Positions 6,978-12,208 of a stretch of 12,208 nt of DNA are shown here, one piece after another. Numbering within the stretch: position 1 is the first letter of the stretch; the number at the start of each line of letters is the position of its first letter. Under the pieces are notes generated by a model. That model did no database searches and was not told the DNA's origin. It saw nothing but the letters and a program-made list of their open reading frames with translations. Origin of the DNA: Nitrospirota bacterium. Its GTDB lineage: Bacteria; Nitrospirota; Nitrospiria; SBBL01; Manganitrophaceae. The stretch spans positions 1 through 12,208 of the forward strand of contig JAHFEM010000013.1 in assembly GCA_023248505.1 (NCBI GenBank), written 5' to 3'. The translations under genes were made by a program, and so were the position numbers.

Positions 6978-7817
6978 TTACTTTCCACCTACAGACCTGG
7001 CGCACCTAAATCCCACCGTAGTATCTCTATAATCCGGAAACATTTTCAACCTTGCAGAAGTTCGCCCTGAGAGCGCCGAGTCATTCCACGAGCCTCCTCG
7101 GAGCGTCTTCATTTCTCCCTGTTCGGGGCCTTTCGGGTTCCGACTGGGCGCATGCTTGTAGTATTGCTCCTCATACCAGTCTTGAACCCACTCCCGAACA
7201 TTGCCGGCCATGTCATAAATTCCATAGGCGCTCTTATCATGCTCAAACGAGCCGACAATCGACGTATAATGGACTTGATCTTCCGTTCCTAAAAAGTTAG
7301 CAAAGATCGGCTTTGACTCATTTCCCCAGGGCCACGCAATGGGGTTTACCCCTTTTGCAGCCTTCTCCCACTCTGCCTCGGTAGGAATGCGCTCTCCCCG
7401 CCATCGGCAATACGCATCGGCGTCTTCCCAAGTAACATAGATGACGGGCTGGTTTTGATCATTAAAAAGTTCAATATTTTTCAAATAGCGGGAAAAGGGA
7501 GAACGATGTTTCGTCGCTCGGACAAATTCGGCATAATAAAACTGGGTTACTTCAAACTGGTTGATCTCAAAAGCATCGATATAAACGCGGTGGGGCGGCT
7601 TCTCATCGAACCCGCCCTCTTCACTGCCCATGATAAATTCACCCGCAGGGATCAAAACCATTGGGTTCTCTTTAGGCGTTCCGGATGTTTTTACCTTTTG
7701 AGCAATCACCTCCCCCTCCTCTTCATTCTTCGGGGTGGTCACCCAGATTGCGGTAATGGCGATGAGGCACAAGAAGGTGATAAAAAGAATCCAAACTCTA
7801 ATAAATATTTTATCCAT
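6978..7817 (-). CDS. Membrane-anchored SUMF1/FGE-fold protein, no catalytic cysteines
   Basis: This 279-aa protein has an N-terminal helix (about 8-27) and then a full formylglycine-generating-enzyme-like (SUMF1) domain, probably periplasmic. Family landmarks are clear: IPAGEFIMGS (56-65), EKPPHRV, PTEAEWEKAAKG (145-156), YGIYDMAGNVREWVQDWY (198-215), RGGSW (240-244) and the closing GFRCA (269-273). True sulfatase-activating FGE has two active-site cysteines in the segment after RGGSW; here that segment reads NDSALSGRTSAR, with none. It is therefore unlikely to make formylglycine. Many bacterial SUMF1 proteins are binding or non-catalytic modules, and some act in other oxidative reactions. 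It follows the 236-aa exported protein by 64 bp on the same strand, and AAGGA lies five to seven bases before the ATG. The role could be scaffold or maturation factor for an exported protein; the partner is unknown. Confidence 0.88.
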   Translation of the reverse strand: MDKIFIRVWILFITFLCLIAITAIWVTTPKNEEEGEVIAQKVKTSGTPKENPMVLIPAGEFIMGSEEGGFDEKPPHRVYIDAFEINQFEVTQFYYAEFVRATKHRSPFSRYLKNIELFNDQNQPVIYVTWEDADAYCRWRGERIPTEAEWEKAAKGVNPIAWPWGNESKPIFANFLGTEDQVHYTSIVGSFEHDKSAYGIYDMAGNVREWVQDWYEEQYYKHAPSRNPKGPEQGEMKTLRGGSWNDSALSGRTSARLKMFPDYRDTTVGFRCARSVGGK

Positions 7818-7881
7818 AGACTTCCTTGGAAATCACGTTAGCACAAACGTTTGCTGCGAATCAAAGGTTTTCTACAACGGC

Positions 7882-8592
7882 CTACTGTGTGAAAGTGTAC
7901 TGAAAGGTGGAGAGGAATTCAGCCTGACCGGATGCGAACATGCTGAAATCCTCTTGGACGAGAAGGGTCACGACATCCCCATGATGGAGCGGAACCGGGA
8001 TTTCCTTATCGATCCCCAATAAAAAATCGGTCGAATTGATCACCAGTTCGTCATTTACAAAGACTTTCACGGTGATGGCATCGGGCAATTCATTTTCCTT
8101 TCTCCTTCTCTCTCCATCTCCCTCGGCCACTCCCCCTCCCTCTCGGGAGGGAGCAAGCAGCGCGGAAGCCTCGTGCGTGACGCGGAAAACCCCCTTGAGG
8201 GTTCCCGTCTGATTTGGAAGCATGACTTTCAGATCGAGGGTAACCGCCCCCTTGATCGATGCAACCGGCGCCAGAAAATCATTCAGCGCCTTGTCTGTTG
8301 TTTCGAGCTTTCCCTTTAACCGAACGACCCCATTCTCCATTTCCAAACGGATCTCTCCCTTCGCGCTCCGATCCTCGCCCGCCTGATCAGAGCTGCTCGC
8401 CTGAAGAACCTGCGGAAGGGAAGCGAAGTCCGGGAGGACCGCGTTCTGGGTCTTCCCCGTCCCACCCCCGAAGTTTTGATTCGCCGTTGCCGAAACCGAT
8501 CCCGATTGGAGATGCGGAATCACCTTCCAGTCGGCCGCTTCCGCCGCATTGATTGCAATAACGCTCATGATGATGACTAAGCTTTTTGTCAT
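7882..8592 (-). CDS. Exported protein of unknown function with in-frame repeat insert
   Basis: This 236-aa protein has a signal peptide (1-19, cleavage likely after AEA) and then a Gly/Thr/Ser-rich stretch (30-75), followed by what looks like beta-strand-rich sequence (80-145 and 170-236, with alternating hydrophobic residues such as VVRLKGKLE and AITVKVFVN). Residues about 147-167 are a Glu/Gly/Arg-rich low-complexity segment that breaks this pattern and whose DNA is purine-rich with a hairpin (see repeat feature). I do not recognise the family. The ribosome site GGGAGG is very close to the ATG; GGTGAG a little further up may serve instead. It has its own promoter (8625-8653) and is followed at 64 bp by the SUMF1-like gene, which may act on or with it. 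A surface or periplasmic binding protein is possible. Confidence 0.7.
   Translation of the reverse strand: MTKSLVIIMSVIAINAAEAADWKVIPHLQSGSVSATANQNFGGGTGKTQNAVLPDFASLPQVLQASSSDQAGEDRSAKGEIRLEMENGVVRLKGKLETTDKALNDFLAPVASIKGAVTLDLKVMLPNQTGTLKGVFRVTHEASALLAPSREGGGVAEGDGERRRKENELPDAITVKVFVNDELVINSTDFLLGIDKEIPVPLHHGDVVTLLVQEDFSMFASGQAEFLSTFQYTFTQ
8092..8154 (-). repeat. Purine-rich repeat-like insert with hairpin inside the exported-protein gene
   Basis: Read on the minus strand this stretch is almost all G and A, and it begins with a 7-bp perfect hairpin (CTCCCTC 8136-8142 with GAGGGAG 8147-8153). GC-rich GA/CT hairpin elements of this look (often CTCTCCC...GGGAGAG) are common as dispersed intergenic repeats in bacteria. 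Here it encodes residues 147-167 in frame. Whether it recurs in this genome cannot be seen from the window. Confidence 0.4.
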
Positions 8593-8624
8593 TCCTCCCT
8601 CACCGCCTGGTTGGACCAGATGTC

Positions 8625-8653
8625 TTTATATAGAATTCGGAAGCGATTGTCCA
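8625..8653 (-). promoter_or_regulatory. Sigma70-type promoter of the exported-protein/SUMF1 pair
   Basis: On the minus strand TGGACA (8653-8648) and TATAAA (8630-8625) are separated by exactly 17 bases, each five of six matches. Transcription should start near 8618, giving about a 26-nt leader before the ATG at 8592. Confidence 0.65.
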
Positions 8654-8736
8654 GCCGTATCAGTCGATTTAGTCCATTGGGATTAGATGGGGTGAGGTGT
8701 TATCCTTGGAGGAATGTCCTGGAGGATTGAGGAAAT

Positions 8737-8760
8737 ACGGAAGTTAATTTCTACTTCCGT
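8737..8760 (-). terminator. Hairpin at the end of the nuclease gene
   Basis: ACGGAAGT (8737-8744) pairs perfectly with ACTTCCGT (8753-8760) around an 8-nt loop that holds most of the stop codon. On the minus strand it is followed by ATTTCCTC, so the T-run is poor. It may be a weak terminator or a 3'-end stabiliser for the nuclease mRNA. Two small palindromes (TCCTTGGAGGA at 8703-8713 and TCCTGGAGGA at 8717-8726) follow. Confidence 0.4.
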
Positions 8761-9956
8761 TCATCGCGGGGAAAGACCTTGATCCAGGGACTCTTATCAG
8801 GCTTGCCGAGCTTTTTCAACCGGTCCGCCAATTCCGCCCCCCATGCACCGCTCAGGAGAACCTTTGAAAGCGCATAAACATCCAGCGACGAGACCTCTTC
8901 CCACCGGCCGGCCTCTTTGACCGCCTTCTCCAAGGCGGGTCGCCCGGGATCATTCTTTCCCGGGAAGCGGACATTCTCATAAATTTTGATTCGGACCTTA
9001 TGTATTTTGGAGAAGAGGACCTCGACCCCCTTTTTCTGGGCATAGGCCAGGAGGGCCTCCTTGACCTTCTCGACCTCTCCCTTGACCCTCGCCTCCTCGA
9101 CTTGGAGAGCGGCCAGACGCTCGACCAGGAGAACCCCCTCCTCGTTCATGTACTCGTTCTTGGGAAGCGACGCGGTCTCATAAAGGTGGCGGAAGAGGGG
9201 ACAGATCGCGCGATATTCGCACCAGCTGCAGAGGGCGCTCTGCCGGGTAGGAAACTCGGTCGTCGTTTCGATTTCTTCGATCAGGGAAATCGTCTCCTGC
9301 CGGAGCGACTCCAGCTCGTCATGCGTGCGGCGCGAGTGGATCTCCTGATCAAAGATCAGATAGTGCCAGATCAGTTCGATCTCTTTTGTTTCCGGCCAGA
9401 GCCGCTGCACCGCCATCTGATAGTAGGCGAGCTGTCGATCCTGGTCGAGATCCTGCTGGGTGGGGAAGAATCCCTTGGTTTTGTAGTCGTGAATCCAGAT
9501 CACCCCGTCTTTCGGCTGACTGAGGCGATCGATGAATCCCTTCATCGCATATCGCCCTGAATCATCGAGATGGAATTGGACCGGATGCTCCAGCCCCAAC
9601 GTCCGCGTTTGATCGAAGGGATCGTAACGACGGTAGTAGTCGATCAGGCACTTTTCGCCGAGGGCCCGGTATTCATCGGGGGTCAGTTCATCGCGGATGA
9701 TCTGAATGTCGCCGTGCCATTCTTTTTCCCAGATCTCGCGATAATAGGCGAGCAGATCCTCCAGGGAGAGGCGCTTGCAGAAGCGCAGATCGGTATAGAG
9801 CTTATAGAGGGCCTCATGGACACGCGATCCCATAAAGGCCTCAATCCCTTCCAGGGAGGAAGGGACCTGGTCGATATAAGTAAATTTAAATTTTTGGGGG
9901 CACTGGCGGTAGGTCTCAAGCCGGGATGGGGAGTAGATCACAGGTGGCCGCTCCAT
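8751..9956 (-). CDS. Fe-S cluster PD-(D/E)XK nuclease, RecB/Cas4-like
   Basis: This 401-aa cytoplasmic protein carries the full signature of iron-sulfur PD-(D/E)XK exonucleases (PDDEXK_1 type; Cas4 and AddB C-terminal domains are relatives). The first cluster cysteine is Cys19 in YRQCPQKF; the other three are Cys243, Cys246 and Cys252 in CSWCEYRAIC. Between them lie GSRVHEAL with His47, FIDRL with Asp143, IHDYKTK with Asp157 and Lys159, and the RQLAYYQ helix (174-180). After the nuclease core there is a helical, charged C-terminal part (about 255-401) with a coiled-coil-like run near 275-305. These residues indicate metal-dependent DNA cleavage, usually in recombinational repair. No helicase partner, cas1 or CRISPR array is in the window, so it is a stand-alone gene with its own promoter. 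No clear ribosome site precedes the ATG; a GTG at 9941, preceded by GGAG, is an alternative start. Confidence 0.88.
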   Translation of the reverse strand: MERPPVIYSPSRLETYRQCPQKFKFTYIDQVPSSLEGIEAFMGSRVHEALYKLYTDLRFCKRLSLEDLLAYYREIWEKEWHGDIQIIRDELTPDEYRALGEKCLIDYYRRYDPFDQTRTLGLEHPVQFHLDDSGRYAMKGFIDRLSQPKDGVIWIHDYKTKGFFPTQQDLDQDRQLAYYQMAVQRLWPETKEIELIWHYLIFDQEIHSRRTHDELESLRQETISLIEEIETTTEFPTRQSALCSWCEYRAICPLFRHLYETASLPKNEYMNEEGVLLVERLAALQVEEARVKGEVEKVKEALLAYAQKKGVEVLFSKIHKVRIKIYENVRFPGKNDPGRPALEKAVKEAGRWEEVSSLDVYALSKVLLSGAWGAELADRLKKLGKPDKSPWIKVFPRDERK

Positions 9957-10048
9957 TTTCTAGGCTATCGGTTCCGTCCGGACAAGCGGGTTGGATTCAC
10001 AGATGCCTTCCCTCCGGCCGATTCACCGGCGGGCGCTTCTTGGCCGAC

Positions 10049-10078
10049 ATTGTAACTGCCCGGCAAATTAGAAGTCAA
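10049..10078 (-). promoter_or_regulatory. Candidate promoter of the nuclease gene
   Basis: On the minus strand TTGACT (10078-10073) is followed after 18 bases by TACAAT (10054-10049), each five of six matches. The predicted transcript start, near 10042, leaves a leader of about 85 nt before the ATG at 9956. The rest of the 251-bp gap to the divergent cytochrome b gene shows no further structure that I can support. Confidence 0.55.
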
Positions 10079-10194
10079 AAGATATTTCACCCTATTTTCT
10101 CAAAATGTCGATTTTCCACTGCAAGCGTTTCGCCTTGTAGATTGAGGTGTAAGGAATGGACGCCTGATCCGACTTCCTTTTGACACTGGATCAA

Positions 10195-10200
10195 AGAGGA
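10195..10200 (+). promoter_or_regulatory. Ribosome binding site supporting the GTG start of the cytochrome b gene
   Basis: AGAGGA ends seven bases before GTG at 10208, a good placement that favours this start. A second site, GAGGA, lies eight to nine bases before the in-frame ATG at 10235, so a protein shorter by nine residues is also possible. No convincing promoter was found upstream. Confidence 0.5.
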
Positions 10201-10207
10201 TGGTAGT

Positions 10208-11188
10208 GTGAACGGAAGAACGAGGACGCTTCCCATGGAGGAACCGAACGAGACAGAAAGACCGCTCCCCGATTCAAAATCGGAGGAGATCACTCCCGCC
10301 ACCCCGATCCCTTCCGGAGCGGACCGGACGGCGCCGGAGGCGGTTGAGCCGCCCGCGCCCCCCGCCGACCGCCGGCGTTTCCGACACCCCCTGTTCGTCC
10401 GCCTCGCCCATTGGCTGAATGTGGTCTGCCTTCCGATACTTCTGATGAGCGGATTCCAGATCTTCAATGCGCATCCGGCCCTCTATTGGGGCGAGCGGTC
10501 CGATCGCGATCGGCCGATTTTAGCGATGAAGGGGGTCCGGACGGAGAGCGGCGAGATCCGGGGGGTGACCACCCTCTTCGGTCACCCCTTCGACACCACC
10601 GGGCTCTTCGGCGCCTCCCCGGACGATTCCGGAAAGCGCTACCGCCGCGGATTCCCGGAGTGGGCGACCCTGCCCGCCCATCAATGGCTCGCGATGGGGC
10701 GGCGCTGGCACTTTTTCTTCGCCTGGGTTTTCGTGATCAACGGACTCCTCTTCGCCGCCTACTCGTTTGCCAGCCGCCATCTCTGGCGCGATCTTCTGCC
10801 GAGGCAGGAGGATCTTCGAAAGATCGGGAGGTCGATCCGCGACCATCTCTTCTTCCGCCACCCCGCCGGCGAGGAGGCCGCCCACTACAATGTCCTCCAG
10901 AAGATCGCCTACACCGGCGTCGTCTTCGTTCTGGGGCCGCTCATCGTCCTGACCGGATTGACGATGTCGCCGAATCTCGACGCCGCCTTTCCAGGACTGC
11001 TCACCCTCTTCGGCGGGCGGCAGTCGGCCCGGACGATCCACTTCATCGCGGCGTTTACCTTCATCGGCTACACGCTTGTCCATGTGCTGATGGTGGCGAT
11101 CACCGGCCTTTGGAACAACCTTCGATCGATGATCACCGGATGGTATTCTCTTCCGGAGTCAGGAGAGAAACATGAAGAAACGAATTAG
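10208..11188 (+). CDS. Cytochrome b561-type membrane subunit
   Basis: This 326-aa protein is a four-helix cytochrome b of the Ni/Fe-hydrogenase/thiosulfate-reductase type. It has a Pro/Glu-rich cytoplasmic tail of about 55 residues, then helices at about 65-84, 165-187, 230-251 and 275-300. Candidate heme ligands are His68 (RLAHWLN), His168 (RRWHFFFAW), His278 (RTIHFIAAF) and His292 (VHVLMV), which would suit two hemes b. The loop between the first two helices (about 85-160) is long for the family and may contact the partner. Its last 17 bases overlap the start of the molybdopterin gene, so the two are translationally coupled and very probably form one enzyme, with this subunit passing electrons between the quinone pool and the external molybdenum protein. 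It plays the part of MsrQ/YedZ in location, but its helix pattern is cytochrome-b561-like. The base composition is clearly more GC-rich than in the oxidase operon. Confidence 0.87.
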   Translation: MNGRTRTLPMEEPNETERPLPDSKSEEITPATPIPSGADRTAPEAVEPPAPPADRRRFRHPLFVRLAHWLNVVCLPILLMSGFQIFNAHPALYWGERSDRDRPILAMKGVRTESGEIRGVTTLFGHPFDTTGLFGASPDDSGKRYRRGFPEWATLPAHQWLAMGRRWHFFFAWVFVINGLLFAAYSFASRHLWRDLLPRQEDLRKIGRSIRDHLFFRHPAGEEAAHYNVLQKIAYTGVVFVLGPLIVLTGLTMSPNLDAAFPGLLTLFGGRQSARTIHFIAAFTFIGYTLVHVLMVAITGLWNNLRSMITGWYSLPESGEKHEETN

Positions 11189-11942
11189 TCTCGGCCGCCG
11201 GCAATTCTTGACCCGCGCCGCTCAACTCTCCGGCCTCCTCTTTCTAGCCGGGTGTGACAGCCTCTCCCAGAAGCCCTGGTTTGAAGGCTTTCTGAGCAGC
11301 GCCGAAGGGGTCACCCGGCGGGTGCAGCGCCTCATCACCCCCCGCAAGGCGATGGCGCGGGAATTCACCGAGGCCGATCTTTCGCCTCTCTTCCCGGTGA
11401 ACGGAACGGAAAATCCCGACACCGACGAATATCTCGCCCTCGTCGAAAACCGCTTCGCCGACTGGCAACTGGAGATCGGAGGCCTCGTCGAGCAGCCGGC
11501 CCGCTTCTCCCTCGCCGCGCTCCGCCGGCTTCCATCCCGAACCCAGATCACCCGACACGATTGCGTGGAGGGATGGAGCGCCATCGGCAAGTGGAAGGGG
11601 GTCCCGCTGAGTGTAATTCTCGACCAGGTCCGCCCCCATCCGCAAACCCGCTATGTCGTCTTCCACTCCGCCGATCCGGACGAGATGGGACAATATTATT
11701 ATGAAAGCATCGATTTCGAAGATGCCTATCATCCGCAAACGATCCTCGCTTACGACCTGAACGATCAACCTTTGCCGATCGGAAACGGCGCGCCGCTTCG
11801 GCTTCGTGTCGAGCGACAGCTCGGCTACAAGATGGCGAAGTATGTCATGCGAATCGAGCTGGTTGAAAATTTCGATTCAATCGCCGACGGCAAGGGGGGC
11901 TACTGGGAAGACCAAGGCTATGAATGGTACGCCGGAATCTAA
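11172..11942 (+). CDS. Tat-exported sulfite-oxidase-family molybdopterin protein
   Basis: This 256-aa protein belongs to the sulfite oxidase/MsrP (YedY) molybdopterin fold. The N-terminus has a twin-arginine motif (GRRQFL, Arg9-Arg10), then a hydrophobic stretch ending in LAGC, a lipobox with Cys28, so it may be exported folded and lipid-anchored. The Mo ligand is Cys131 in RHDCVEGWSAIGKWKGVPL, and the conserved cofactor-binding tail GNGAPLRLRVERQLGYK (204-220) is present. Length fits the short single-domain family without the sulfite-oxidase dimerisation domain. Together with the overlapping cytochrome b it should be a membrane-linked oxidoreductase facing the periplasm. MsrP reduces methionine sulfoxide on periplasmic proteins; other relatives have unknown or different substrates, so the substrate is open. 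The family and cofactor residue are secure. Confidence 0.9.
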   Translation: MKKRISLGRRQFLTRAAQLSGLLFLAGCDSLSQKPWFEGFLSSAEGVTRRVQRLITPRKAMAREFTEADLSPLFPVNGTENPDTDEYLALVENRFADWQLEIGGLVEQPARFSLAALRRLPSRTQITRHDCVEGWSAIGKWKGVPLSVILDQVRPHPQTRYVVFHSADPDEMGQYYYESIDFEDAYHPQTILAYDLNDQPLPIGNGAPLRLRVERQLGYKMAKYVMRIELVENFDSIADGKGGYWEDQGYEWYAGI

Positions 11943-12039
11943 GCCGGAATGGATAAGATGAAACCGGACCGTATGAAAAAACAAAAAAGATGTGCTAATT
12001 TAGAACAAAGACCCTCTAACAAAATCTGATCTGGCGGTT

Positions 12040-12098
12040 TGTCATGCTGGGCCCAGGCGAAGGGAAAACAGAGAACTTTCGCTCCGCTCAGAAGGACA
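12040..12098. repeat. Imperfect inverted-repeat intergenic element
   Basis: Arms at 12040-12061 (TGTCATGCTGGG...) and 12078-12098 (reverse complement TGTCCTTCTGAG...GCGAA) pair imperfectly across a 16-nt spacer. The TCNTNCTGAGCGAAGCGAA-like theme resembles dispersed intergenic repeats seen in many environmental bacterial genomes. It fills much of the 181-bp gap before the CcdA-like gene, which otherwise shows nothing that I can support. Recurrence cannot be checked here. Confidence 0.4.
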
Positions 12099-12123
12099 GA
12101 GCAGATCTCGTGGAAAAGTCATC

Positions 12124-12208
12124 ATGAGCTGGACGCTTGGAATTTTAGCCATTGTGGCGGGGGCGCTGACCGTCCTCAGCCCCTGCATCCTGCCGATCCT
12201 CCCCCCCC
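12124..12208 (+). CDS. CcdA/DsbD-type thiol-disulfide transporter, 5' end only
   Basis: The first 28 codons of a plus-strand gene run off the window edge. The sequence MSWTLGILAIVAGALTVLSP, continuing CILPILPP, is the typical first helix of the CcdA/DsbD transmembrane family, with the redox cysteine in SPCILP. These proteins carry reducing equivalents across the membrane for cytochrome c maturation and periplasmic disulfide control. That would suit a region rich in c-type cytochromes, or the repair role of the molybdopterin pair upstream. The ribosome site (GGAAAAG) is weak. The family call rests on a short but characteristic stretch. Confidence 0.75.
   Translation, partial: MSWTLGILAIVAGALTVLSPCILPILPP

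Noticed and set aside
6978..7817. Active formylglycine-generating sulfatase activator
   Set aside because: The segment after RGGSW lacks both catalytic cysteines and no sulfatase gene is nearby.
8751..9956. CRISPR-associated Cas4 identity for the nuclease
   Set aside because: The protein is about twice the usual Cas4 length, and no repeats, spacers or other cas genes are visible in the window.
10180..10185. TTGACA as -35 box for the cytochrome b gene
   Set aside because: No -10 box occurs at 16-18 bases, and the site would place transcription start inside the coding region.
10520..11083. 187-codon minus-strand frame opposite the cytochrome b gene
   Set aside because: Glu/Gly/Arg-rich low-complexity product, antisense to a well-supported gene.
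10411..11175. 254-codon frame on the plus strand inside the cytochrome b gene
   Set aside because: The product is Arg/Pro/Ser-rich, typical of an out-of-frame reading of GC-rich coding DNA, while the other frame has four helices and conserved histidines.
11949..12029. 26-codon frame after the molybdopterin gene
   Set aside because: Lys/Arg-rich product with no helix, motif or convincing ribosome site; too short to support.

Overview
The window looks like a chromosomal fragment of a chemolithotrophic bacterium, most likely of the phylum Nitrospirota (Nitrospira or Ca. Manganitrophus type). This is an inference from gene content: a large cytochrome bd-like oxidase with far more membrane helices than classical CydA, grouped with c-type cytochromes and a heme-b (ethylbenzene-dehydrogenase-gamma/NxrC-like) protein. 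No rRNA or other phylogenetic marker is present to confirm it.

Bases 75-6737 form one respiratory operon on the minus strand. It reads from a near-consensus sigma70 promoter (6709-6737) through two unlisted-size single-helix membrane peptides (37 and 48 aa), the bd-like oxidase (641 aa), a membrane-anchored cytochrome c (409 aa), a polytopic membrane cytochrome c (346 aa) and a diheme cytochrome c fused to a heme-b-binding domain (583 aa). It ends at a perfect 17-bp bidirectional terminator hairpin (75-115). A strong pair of mutually exclusive hairpins lies between the oxidase and the first cytochrome gene. The gene set suggests a membrane complex that passes electrons from a periplasmic donor through hemes c and b to a quinol- or oxygen-reactive bd-like core.

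A third single-helix micro-gene (39 aa, plus strand, 6835-6954) is transcribed divergently from the same AT-rich control region, which also holds a palindrome between the two promoters.

Bases 6978-8653 hold two minus-strand genes with their own promoter: an exported protein of unknown function (236 aa), carrying what looks like an in-frame repeat insertion, and a membrane-anchored SUMF1/FGE-fold protein (279 aa) that lacks the catalytic cysteines.

Bases 8737-10078 hold a single Fe-S PD-(D/E)XK nuclease of the RecB/Cas4-like type, with its own promoter and a hairpin at its end.

Bases 10208-12208, on the plus strand, are more GC-rich. They encode a four-helix cytochrome b561-type membrane protein translationally overlapping a Tat-exported, sulfite-oxidase-family molybdopterin lipoprotein. 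These are followed by an inverted-repeat intergenic element and the first 28 codons of a CcdA/DsbD-type thiol-disulfide transporter, which is cut by the window edge.
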